Positions 11,531-24,100 of a stretch of DNA of 64,000 nt are shown here, piece after piece. The DNA comes from Phalacrocorax aristotelis. Taxonomy: Eukaryota > Chordata > Aves > Suliformes > Phalacrocoracidae. Below the pieces are notes generated by a model. It ran no database searches. It saw nothing but the letters and a program-made list of their open reading frames with translations, and was not told the origin of the DNA. Position numbers and translations under genes: made by a program. The DNA is taken from contig NC_134279.1 of the NCBI RefSeq assembly GCF_949628215.1, positions 9,840,041 to 9,904,040 of the forward strand, written 5' to 3'. Within the stretch, counting starts at the first letter, position 1, and every line of letters starts with the position of its first letter.

Positions 11531-12125
11531 ACAGCCGTAGCAGCATTTTATTTATGAACTGTTTCCCAGGGGCATCAGAACAAAGTGAACCGAATTCTTA
11601 AAAATGGAAGGCAGTTGGAGGCATTTTGCAGCTACAAGGCCTACCATAAAACCAGCAACTATTTGACATTCATGATGTAACTAGTACTTACTACAATTCA
11701 TAAAAGGTCTTCAAAATGTTCCCAAGTTACTGCACTACAAAGAAAAATTAAAGGTATCGAGTGTACGTGAGCAAAGCTGTCCATGCATTTCAATATAATG
11801 CTACCTGTTCCTGTACACAATCTTGTCATAGCTGGAGCTGGTGGGTTTTAGATCAAAAGAGACCAGTACGCCACAGCCCTGTATCAGATTGTTTCATCTG
11901 CTACATTAAAAGACTTTAATTACATCGTTTTGCAGTCGTCTTCCGATCTTTGCTGTGCATACAGATACCGGATCTTCATCCACCCCCTCTCTTACCTAAA
12001 TAAACCAGAAAATGTTTATCTAAGTTTTACAAGCCTCGCTATGCATTTGACTTCAGTGCTCCGATACGAAGTTCCTCCAGCAATCGTCTTAACTCCAACA
12101 TGGTGTGAATGACCAATACATATGT
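11530..12125 (-). other. SCLT1: SCLT1 3' UTR (inferred)
   Basis: On the minus strand this follows the TAA stop at 12126-12128 and runs to the first AATAAA downstream, giving a 3' UTR of about 0.6 kb. The end is inferred only from that signal. Confidence 0.45.
11547..11552 (-). terminator. SCLT1: candidate SCLT1 poly(A) signal
   Basis: Plus-strand TTTATT is AATAAA on the minus strand, about 575 nt after the SCLT1 stop codon. Confidence 0.45.
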
Positions 12126-12188
12126 TTAAATATTTTCCAGATCCTTCAGGGAAGCAGCTTTTTTCTTCTGTGTACTTATCAGGCTGAG
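12126..12188 (-). CDS. SCLT1: SCLT1 coding exon 21 (stop codon)
   Basis: The acceptor is TTAATTACAG. It encodes residues 665-684, [20 protein letters not shown], then TAA at 12128-12126. The ending KAAS-L-x-LENI agrees with the human C terminus, which fixes the end of the gene. Confidence 0.93.
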   Translation of the reverse strand, partial: LSLISTQKKKAASLKDLENI

Positions 12189-15100
12189 CTGTAATTAAGA
12201 ACAAGGAGGGAGTTTCTTACATATTTTTTTGTAAGATCGAACTATCAGTAGAACTCCAACATGAAGGTGTCGTGAAGGAGAGGGAACAAGCACAGATAAG
12301 TGGGAATTTGGGGTAAACAGAGGAATTTACAGTGCACTCTACAGCTGACTGCTGCTTTTGCCTTATTTCAGGTCCCAAAGAATTCACGATGATGAAAGAT
12401 GAGGTAGCAGGAGTACACTTTAAAGACATCCACATAGATTACACACATTTTAAATCTGTGCAAACATAAGCCTCTGTTTTTTACATTTCTTTGTAAATTA
12501 CTATTATTTAATAAGCTAAGATTTATAGTCATTGAACTAACCACAATAAAAATATAATTTCTAGACTCCCTAATAGCCCAGCTCTAGCCTATATTGGATT
12601 AATTTAACAAGTAAGCCGGATAATGTAACAAAATGACATGATTAAGTCAGGTCAGAAAGCAGCCCTCACCTACAGGCTCAGGATACAGAGAAGAGTTACC
12701 ATTCTGCACCTGAGGAAGCACACACATGAACATTCAGTCTCCTGGGAGCTCAAGAGAATAAACACCTTGTTTCTTCAGATTTAGGGGCGTGGACACTCCT
12801 GTAGCAGTACTCCTGGAGATCGCTTTTTCCAGCCTTTAGCAGGAAAAAAAGGAACTGGTACATCTTTTTTTTTTTTGGGTGGGGGGCAGAGAGAGGAAGG
12901 GGCTTGGCACTGAAGTTCAGAAGCCGCTACAAAGAAGCACTGTCCGACCACAGGCAGCAGTGACCTCTGCCCGGCCTGAAGAGGGCACGGCCGTTCTGAA
13001 GACTGGCAATAAGATCTGGACAACAATTTAGCTGCTCAACATCTTACCAAGTCTCTCTGTTACCTTTCAGAGGGAGACTCGTGAGAAACAATGAATTATC
13101 AATGTTTTCAGGAACAGCAAAACGTCTTCCTATATGGGCACCGAGGCCATGTTTTTTAAGAGCAGATAGCACCTCGGAAGTATTACAGCTGAACAGATCC
13201 AAGTAACAAACAGGAGGTAAAAAAATTAATCACTCTTTCAGAGCAAGTCTTCACCAGCTGGATAGACCTTGTCATGACAGAGCATTTACAGCCAGGAAAC
13301 ACAGCTTATGTTATGATAGCTTGGCAGCTGTGCCCGTTTATTCACTGCTGTTGGGCAAAAAAATGCCCTTTGTCCTAATTGGACAATTTAGATCAACCAA
13401 ACATTTCCTCTCTGCAACTCATCACATGGGATCACTCGCATTAAAGAGCTAAAATTTGCAAATGGGTTTCCTAAATCACTGTAAAAAATTAGGAGGCAAA
13501 AAGACCACCTTTACTTAATAGGAGGCAAACTTGAGTAACAAATTTGCTTGGCAAATAAGTGAACCTGGTGTATAAACCCCACATGGGGTTTGCTTCAAGA
13601 TGTACAGCTTGAATAGTATGGAAAAAAGAAAGCTGGATGGAAAAAACCCCACCTACTGTTCAGCAGAGAAAATACAGAATTATGGGTAGCGCCGGGTTTA
13701 GACAATGAAAGCCCAAAGTTTCTCCCTCTGGAGGAAACCTCTCCTCCCAATATCCCTAACGTCTAGAAACGCTGAATAGTACTGCTCGAAGCTGGAACTG
13801 AGCTGTAAGAGAACTGGAAAAAGACAGCAACAATTCAGCCCGTTAAGTGATCACAGTGCAGTCTTGGGCGTATAAACAGCTCTAACAGAAACACCTTGTC
13901 TGCAGTTTTCAGAATCACTGAAACACGTTCTAGGCATGTTCACTACGGTAGCGAGATACGCACACCATCCCTTCCATCCCACCCCCATGGCCTCGAAAAA
14001 ACCAAGTATTTCCTATTCTGTCTGCACAAGTGTCGGTGTTTTTGACATCACAGGACTTATTGTGGCTGTTACATGACTGCTGCTGACTGCAGTGGGGCGT
14101 ACTTCTCCAACAGCCGCTGGGGACACAGCTACCGGGGGCACTGAGGAGAATGCAGGCGGACAGACAGGGAGTTCACAACTTTGGGAGTTCACATGACGTG
14201 GCAGAAGATGCTTGAGGTTGCAATTTGATGAACACGGAACAGGTCCACACTATCAGTTCTGTGCCGTGCCACTGCACACCATTTCCCCACGCTCTGTGCA
14301 GCCACACAATGAATTAGACTCGGGAACTTATTTGCCCCAACCCCCCCAGACAGCATTCCCACCAAAAGCTCTGCTGCCCAGCAGTTTTTATAAAGGCTGT
14401 TCTCTAGCCATCAACTAAGATGCGCTTTGTTTTACATTGGCCTCCCCAGGAGACAGGTGCAGGAATCAGCGCAACATTTGCTCTTTATCACAGGAAGGCA
14501 TCGTCTGCAACAGCTGCGGCAGGTTACGCCAAGCTAAAAAAGCCTGCTTTGTGTAACCAGAAGCTGCAGTTATTTCAGGAGTTTTTTTCCTCTTTTTTAA
14601 CTTGCTGCCGCTTCTGAAGATGGAGATGATCGCACACCTTCATTCACGCATTTTGAACCAAACAAGTTTAATTCGCATCCAATTTGTTTCCATAAACAAA
14701 TCTTTGCCGTCACTTAAGCATCCTGTCAGAAGGTGGCATTTAATTGAATATGCATCAGTTTTGTGATGAGGCATCCAAAATAGAAGCTTGTTGTTACAAT
14801 TATGTTAGTAATAACACACATAAACGTTCACCTCTGCCTCAGGAATGATACAAAGTGAATATCTTTGTAATATTCAATGGCATTTTTAAAATGCGCTTAG
14901 AGAAAACATGTTTTTTGTTAGTTCCGTACCTTTTGAGATGCCGTAGCTGCCCTCTGCTCTGCCTGGCTCAGTCGCCTTTGAAGCCTATTGATGTGTTCTC
15001 GATATTCCATCATTAATTTTTCATCCTGTGTAAATGAAACATCTCATGACAAATGCAAAGTTCTTTGTACTGGATCCATACATACTGTAGCGAAAAAGCT

Positions 15101-18100
15101 TGAAACAAGAAGAACTTAAGAAGCGGAACTGTTGACCACTTACAATAAGCCTGAAGACATACTGCTGACACATTAGAGAGAATTTCCAGCTCAAATATGA
15201 CATCATATGACTTTTCCAATCAGAGTAATCTGCAGAGGAAGTTTTACTCATTTCACCATCTTGAAGTAAGATGCATAAAAGCTGACATTTTAATCCAGGT
15301 CATTTAATTTACACAATCCTACAACGTAAATGTTTTGGCGATACTCCAAGGGAAAAAGCACATACTAGATAATACAAATGAGATGATACCCTTGCTACGG
15401 TTTGCTTCTTTCTCTTCATCAAAGGGTATGTAAAAAGTGTTTCTTAACCATCCTTTACTTACAGAAATCTATTCTTGCATCAGCCCCCTTTTTTTCCTGT
15501 AAATAATAGAGCACTACAAAACAGAACACAGAAGGCTTATTCTAGATAGGATTGGATATTATCCCAGATTTATGAGGCTGACAGGATCGCTGTTTTCTGA
15601 AGTGGCCATTAATTATTGAACAATGCACATTTCAAAACAACCCTGCCCTTAATCTTTAATGGATAACACTTTTATCTATATACCTATATGTACATACACT
15701 GTAAATTCTACTAGACACGTAGTACGCTGAGAATCTGACATCTCTGCATATGCTCCATTACCTGTAACACGATGCCTAGCGGTGTGCACGCATACGTAGG
15801 TGTCAGCGACTTCAGAAACACTTCCTGAATTGTCTAAAATTGCCAGATTAGTAACCTTGAAAGACAATCTCTCCTTTACCTTTTCTTGTAATTTGAGAGC
15901 AAAGTTGTTTTGTCTTCCTGCCATTTGAACATGTCAGCAGAAGCAGTGGAGTGTTCCAGCTAGGACTGCTCCTGTCAAAAATCCCTAATTTTTTCTAAAC
16001 CAGCACCATAACTCATCTACACAGGTTTCTGTTAGGATCCTAGTGTGCGTCCATCAGGCTGTAACTGCCAGTAGTCGGCTTATCAGTCATTATCTTACCT
16101 CAGTTACCTTTTCGTTTGCCATTTCCAGCTGAGAAATGAGCTCCTGGCTTCGAAGTTTTTGTTGACTCAGCTCACTTCTATTAACCAGAAGAAAAGATGC
16201 TGATTAGCACACAGTAGCGCATCCGTTATTGGAATATAATTTCACAGGTACTTTCTTGCATTGTAGGGGCTTATGGTGTATTTTTAATTAGAGCGTTACT
16301 CTTAAAACATTGATTTCAAAAGCACTACACAGCGAGTACTTCATGATGTGTATTCAAAACTATAACAGCAGAGGAATGAGATGTATTTGAATCAACAGCA
16401 CTTTGTCAAGAGCATTTGACATTTTACAGGGTTTTTTTGCTGTTTATTGAATGTTATTTTGCAGACACATTATCAAATATGCTAAAAATATAGGCTGCAT
16501 TTGCAATTCAATATTTAGATTAACATTCTAATTAGTGTCCCGTAACCAGACTTCAATGTGGTCATTTTTGAAGGTGCTTTGAAGTACCTAAACCAAACCG
16601 TTCTGTATTTTTGAGACGGACAACAACATAACACGGCATGAGGAAAAGGAAAATGCCACCTTCTTCAGAGTGGCCCTTTTACCTTTACACTGAATGAGTG
16701 CTAGTGATCCTGAATTTGTACAGTACTGAAGACAAAAAATATCTGGGTTATGGTAGGCATCTTTGAGCTGGTGCTCAAAGGAAACAGTTCTTGCCTCCTG
16801 TCATCGCAAGCTGCTGAAGAGGGATGACCAAAGATGGAAAAATCTATAAACTTTGGTAATTTTAGCCAGAGGAAGATGCAAAACTAAATGACCTGCTCTG
16901 ACCTCTGACCAGAGGGGGGGGGGGGCCTGCCAGTCCACTAGCAATCACTGGCCATCACAAAAATTCATGTGATCAAGATTCTTGCCACCAGTTTCACCTT
17001 CTATGCTGAGGTTCAAACATATTTGTGAAGAATGTTCAAACCTATTCTCACTTTACCTTCCTTTCCCAAGCTGAAAGTACGCTGAAATGCAGTCACCGTC
17101 ATGAATATGCAGCACGTTGACGACAGTCAGAAAGCCAAGCCTAACCTTTAGGGTGCTCTGCCCATTACTGAAACTGTGTGCACTGTAATGGAACTAAAGC
17201 CGTCGTTCTTTCTGGGCGAATGAAGGTAAGGTAGGAGGGACTTTAACCTCGGATCTTCATCTTTAAAAGCCTCTGCTATTTTAATGATGGCATTTAGTTC
17301 TCAACAATAATTTACTCTGAAAAACTTCTAAACTTAGTATTTCATAAAAGTTTGACTGAAAACCCCTACATGGCACCTGAAATACAAGGTTGCAATAGAT
17401 CTGCTAACGTAAGGATGTGAGCATACCTGGCTGGTAGTTTCCACTCCCTTGTTCTCAACCAACCCCTTTAACCAGTCCCAGGCAGGTAACATGAACACAG
17501 TTCTACCTCTTTTGACTAGCTGCTATAAAAATGAGAGTATGTAGGCAGATACTTAAATAATGTTGAACAGTTAAAATTATACATAGATTATACCTGTGTT
17601 GCCATATGTGAACATTTTTATATAAAATAAGAATTAAAGATGGATTAGAATTGCAGGATCGAGACAGTATGTCAATACTTAACACTATTATTGCGCTTTG
17701 TCCTCTTAATCAGTACCCAGCATCAAGATGAAGCATTTTCAATCTAGGAGCCCTGATGAACAGCTGCTTTTTGAAAGTTCTGTTTTTATAAATGGTTCTA
17801 TTTATTTTATACAATTCCTGTCGTATCTTTTCCTACATACCTTTTCAAAATAAACTCCCCAGAAAGTATTCAAACACTGCTCCTTACAATGTGTAGGCTG
17901 CTCACGTTCAAGTTTGACTACGCTAGTAAAAAAGGCTTCGAAAATAAGGAAATTCTTACGTCCTGACAAACTATCTTTATTGTTACGTCATCTTAGAAGA
18001 CTATCCAAATAGGTTAATGTTCTACATTAAAAATTCCTAGTTACTGAAAACAATCTGTCTCCTACACTTGTACTGAGGTGTGGAATTAGCATTCTTAGCA

Positions 18101-21100
18101 GCACAGGCCGTAAACAGAGTTTACATGCTCATACACAGCTGTATGTCAAGGAATTATTTTTATAATTAGATCACACTGAACATGTATTTAAAGAATACAG
18201 TTTAACCTTGTAAGCATAAGGAAACGTGATGGCTACTGAGCTAGGCAGTTGATCCAGTCTGATTGTTAACCCTCCCCCAAACACACATTACGGGATTTTA
18301 GTATTAAAATTGAGCAGTCACCCCAACTGCTGAATAATCAAATCAGTCCCTACTCCATATTGTCTTTGTTAAGTGAGAGGGAAACAAAAGGTGAGATTTT
18401 AGCATTTTGGCAGACGGGTGATAAATCCGCCAGCTGTACCAAGTACGTTCTGTGAAGCTCTCATATGACAAATATAGCACGTGCCAGCTGTTTTTTCGGT
18501 TGAATTATACTATAATATGCTTCAGTTACTCTTAGTAATTACGGATTTTGTATACTGCCAGTACCTGCAGCTGTCGCTCATCCTGTTAATTTTTTTCTTC
18601 AATGAACATCTTAAAATAAGCAGCTATGGCTGCCAAATGTTACAGAAGTGCAGCCAAGAATAATGTTTGAGAAATGGAGGAAACTTCTTCATCTCAAGAT
18701 GCTGTGCGATTCACTCGATGTCCTGTACGGGACATGGGGAGGAGGAGAAGGCAGTCCTGGCCACACCTCATGCAGAGCCACCTAAAAGGTCATTTGTCAG
18801 AGGCAGATTCTTTTCAATTATAGAAAAGATAAACTGAGAACTCCAAAAACCGAACATGGCTACTGATGAGTCAGAGACTCTAACTATGACACAGAAACGT
18901 TTCAGAAGCAGAAACTGGAACAAAGACACCCAGCATAGCTGCAATCAGATGACTTAAGCTAAGTAAAGCACTTACATTTAAAAACAGTATGGCAAAGATT
19001 CCCTTTTTGTAAGTACTGACAATTATAATTCAAATGAATATTAACAAAAATTAAGCCATTCAGTATAGTTGTTCACATATAATGGCTTTATGTTACATGT
19101 TTTTTATCCCCCCCAATTTATATCTTACTACTAGACAATAGTGGTGGATGGTTACAGTTATTAATTTACCAATTTGTTCATACTATGTATTAGTATTAAA
19201 TGTCATTACTTAACAAGTTAAGATTTTTAAAGCTCCTCACGTGCATTGTTACATGGAAGTAACTTCTAAAGTACTCACCCTCATCATTTAAGCCAATGTT
19301 TAGAAATTGTCTCATGTACTGTTTGTATTGCAGATTCAGTTTATATTTCTATAAGGAGAGCAGACGTGTGTGTACCTATCACTACCCCCACACAGGCTAG
19401 GCTGTACCTTAACTGGGCAATCATCCACCTAACAGGCCAAAGTAGTATTTGTAGAAAAGCTGAGAGAACTGTCAATTTCCTGACAAGTTTTCAAGTTACC
19501 AAATCTACCTTTTTCCCACCTGCAGTTTTCCAGATCTGCTCCACTGAAGGGCATTCTGTGGGGAAGCCACCCAGCTGGTTGGACGTGACACTTGGCTTAT
19601 CAGTGTGAATCCTGTTCTGATCCCTGGCCCAGAATTGGGTTCAACAAAAATAGGCTCTTGGTGTTGGCCACCGGTGAGGAGCCTGGTAAGGGCTTACCTA
19701 CAACCACTGGTTATCTGACAAATTCTTCCTCAATTTACCCCAATCCTTTTCTCCACTCGCAGGATTAGAACATAAAAATCTATGAAAAATACTGATACGC
19801 CAATTAGAAGGGGTTAACCATCTACTGCTACATGTATTACGACCTCTTTTTTATTTATTTGTTTATCCTGGTTAACACACATACAGGCCAGTCAAGGTGG
19901 GCTTTACAGAATGAATGAATAATCTGCCCCTATTTTTCACACTTGCATACAGTCTTTCACTTTATTTTCTTTTAGTAAATGCTGGCAGATCTCATTACCC
20001 TGTTTTTGCTTAAATTCTGTTCTTGGAACTTCTCTCTCAGCCCTTCTCAATCTATCCTGTATTCTGTTGTTACTGAAATTTGTTTCCTTCCAGTTTACAG
20101 ACTTCCTAAGTATTCCTTTGGTATTGCTGATTTAGCTTTCTATCTCTGCTGTCATTTATTCTTCTCAGCTCAAGCCTGCAGGACTGTATAGCGTTATGCC
20201 ACATGCTGGAAGGTAATAACAGCAGCCCTAGCCAGCCTCTTCCCCCCAAATACAGGCATAGGAACCGTTTCTCTAGACAGTGGTACTTCAGTGAAAGCAA
20301 GACCCTTTAAAAATGTGTGTGAGTATTCCTCATTTCTTTCAGAAGTAAATTCTTTCAAATGAAAGCAAGAAATGTAAAAGAAGCTGGAAGCGGTTGATAT
20401 TATTATTTTACCACAGCTGCCAAAGGCCGATCACCTCAGGCCCTTGCAGCTCTGGGACATTCAAACGGACAGTGATCTTAGAGCTGCCGACTTTACACTT
20501 GGAAGCTCTACACTTTGTAGATCAGCAACAACATGTATTGCTTTATTTCTTATCAAATTCCACACAAATGTGTGGAGAAGTGGCACCGAAGATCAAAATA
20601 ACTTTTTAAACATTAAACCTAATTCTGATTTGGGTATTTAGATTACTTAAACGAAGTTCCAGTATCGGGGGAGAAAAAAATAAAATAGAAACTCAGGTAA
20701 GTGTCAGTTACTACATTCTACAGACTTAAAGCTTTTTGTGCCCTATGAAAAAAAAATTACCTTTAGAGATAAGTTTGCTAATTTCATAGAATTTCTGTAC
20801 TTCTCTCCTTACTATTTTCCATTTAAACCCCTATAAAGAATGTGAAACATGACCTTTTGCCTCTCAGAAGTTCACTTCATTCTACCAATTATTCCTGGCC
20901 AGAACTGAATTGGTGCTTCTATCTCAGACCCTAGCAGAGATGCAAGTGTCAAAATTCAAGCCTGTTGAAAGCCAGCAAGTAACCAAACCAATTCCACTGA
21001 AATGAAACATTAATGCGCATTTCTGTCTCAAAAGCCTCCTTCAGTCTTGAGGTGGATTGACCCAGCTGGCAGGTAATCCCCCACCCAGTTGCTCACTCAC

Positions 21101-24100
21101 TCCCCCTACAGGATAGGGGGAGAGGTCCGGAAGGGTAGAGGTGTGAAAAAAACCTCATTGGTCAAGAGAAAGACAGTTTAATAAGTGAAGGAGAAGAAAA
21201 AAATTGAGACAAAAGCAATCACTCATCACCAGCAGACCAAATGCCCAGCCAGTATCCAAAAAGCAGTTACTCAGGTAGAACTTCCACCCAGTTTTACTGG
21301 TGAACATGACATTAGGTGGTGTGGGATATCCCTTTGGTCAGCTGGGGTCAGCTGTCCCAGCTGCGTCCCCTCCCAGCTTCTGGCCCGCCCCCAGCCTGCT
21401 CGCTGGGGCGGCACAGCGCAAAACAGAGAAGGCCTCGATGCTGTGCTAGTGCTGTTCAGCAACAGCTAAAACACTGCTGTGTTATCAACACTATTTTTGT
21501 CATAAATCTAAAACACAGCACCATACAGGCTGCTATAAAGAAAATTAACTCCATCCCAGCCAAAGCCAGTATAGGTTTTCAAGAAGCATTAAATTAACTT
21601 AAAATACAAAATTCCCCCAAACTTAATCTGAGGGTGGTAGTTTTTTATGTGCTTATAAACACATTTGAGCAGATATAGATTAATTTTTTACACACATACA
21701 CACTCTTAGAGAAAGAAACAACCTCAATTCAATAGAAAAGCCTTGGGACAACTCATCTTTAAATACACAGGAGTGCTACGCCGCTTTTTTTACAGCCTTT
21801 AACATTAATCGTTCATTGGCATAACTATTTTGTAATTGTAAGTATTTGCTAAGTTCATTTCAGTAAGTGTCATTAGAACTCAAAGTACATCTAAAATGGA
21901 TGCAATCAGAAGACGGAACAGCTTCCTTTCATGGTCTGCCAGACTAGACGTTTTGCAGGAATAAAGAGAATAAACACTGGTCTTGAGTTGTTGGTCATGC
22001 TGCCAAGAGCAATGGTTTTATTTGGAACCGTGACCTATGTTTCAAGAAGCACTGACCTTCTTAGTTACCTTCAAGATTGGCTTTTGGCACAAGGATATTG
22101 AAGCAAAACTGGTTCCTTGCCCTCTTGAAAGGTGAAGGTGTGGTCTATTACCAGTAAGTCCTCCTAAAAGCATCCAGCACCTTAAGATGCTTAGAGGGAA
22201 GAAAAAACGCTTCTCATAAATGAAGGGTATAATGTGTTTTCATGAAGGAACTGGTGGAATTTAGTCTACAAGTATTCAGTGCATTGCCTACTGTTTCACC
22301 GCTGGTTTTTAATTCCAAATTCAAAGTTTTATAGGCAACAATTACATTTCAGTGAAGCCTTAAAGTATCTATTTATTTATCAGCATTTTTATCTACACGT
22401 TTCATTGATATACAAGATTCACATATTATTTAAAAAAAAATCATCACTCTGCTCTACTGTTTCAGGTTGCAAAATTTACTTTTCCTTCTTAATTTTTTAA
22501 AAATTAAAAACCACCTAACAATCACTGATGTTGCTGTTCTTACAAGTATTTATTTAATGCTTCCTTTATGCATATGTGTTACACCTCACAAACAAAACAC
22601 TGCAGACTGAAAAGATGACAAATGAGCAGCACAGAGTATGGAAAAGTTAACAGCTGCTGCTGGGAAGTTAGTAAAGAAGCCAAAATGTTTCAGACACCTT
22701 CACATGGAAAATGGAAGTAATGAGGATAGAACTGAAAAACAGCGACAGATCATGAATTTAAGGCAAAGGAATGGGAAACACCAACACTAACAAACAGGAC
22801 ATGGACTCAAAGCTTATGAGAGCTGCGCTAACGGCAAACTTCTGGTGAAATGCAATACAAAATGCTTTTATGTAAATGACCTCCCCAGTATACATGGATA
22901 TGACTTTGTTAGGAAGCTTGTAACTTACTGAAAAACAGTCACTTATAAAGCACATTACTATGCCGTAGGAGTAATAGTTCATATTAAAAACTGAAATGCT
23001 GCTAAGTGTCACTAACACAACATCTGTATTTGCTCACGTATTTACATGAATCCGATACATCAAACAGTAACTTCATGAACTGCCAAGGAACGTCTCACAC
23101 TGTCCTCCACTTATATGAAATAACCATGATACGTTGCTAAACTTGGAAAGCAATTTAAAGGCTATGTTGATATCTTCATCTTAAGTTCATAGCCCTGCTG
23201 CCCAGTCGTGACAAGATGAAGTTTCTAAGGGAGATACTAAGTTTTCTTTACAAGCTCACAGCTTAACTAACACTCTCAAAACCACATAAACTTAAAAATG
23301 TATGTATATAGGGAAGCTGGGTGAATGTCGGCCTTTCACTTTGACCCGGCTATAAGGCCTGGTGATACCACTTCCTGCATTAGCCTCAAGAGGACTTTGA
23401 AACAGAGCCTTTAATTTGACAGACCCTGCTTACCCAGTATCAGCCTATGATTTAGTGGTCTGGCTGGTATTTCCGTGATAAATGCATTTGCTGCAAAATT
23501 ATTTTGCTTTTTAAATAATCAGCAACTTTATTTTAGTTCACAACGAAGTAAGAAGTGATTTGCCATTCTGTACTTGCACTCAAAATACTTACTCAAAATG
23601 TTACTGTGGTAAGATTAAATATGATAATTATTAATTTATAATATAAGCAAGGATTTTGCATTAAATAACTACTACCGTGTAACTTGGGAGCTAATTTTCA
23701 TACCAACTGCATTCTGCACTGTATAGCTAGGTATCTGGTAATGCATATAACAGAAAATTTAAAACCAGCTTATTTTTCACATAATACTTCTAGGTTCTGT
23801 TTAGCCACTTGTCACTCTAACATCAGAGCGTCACTGCAAAGATTTAATTACGAGATTCCTTATGTCAGTTTAAATTACAACCTTCTAGCAGAGAACAAAT
23901 TTGTTTCTATCGCCAGCTTCCCTGTTAGGTAAAGCAAACGTCTGAGAAAAAGAACTGCTTCTAGCTTATACAGAGCACCACCTACAAAATCATCTTAAAA
24001 AGAAACTGACTCTGCTTTTACACTTGCACCAAAATACCTACAGAAGTCACAAAGAATCATGTGGACTTAGTGTAGACTTAGAGTTCTGCTCATCAGGCAG

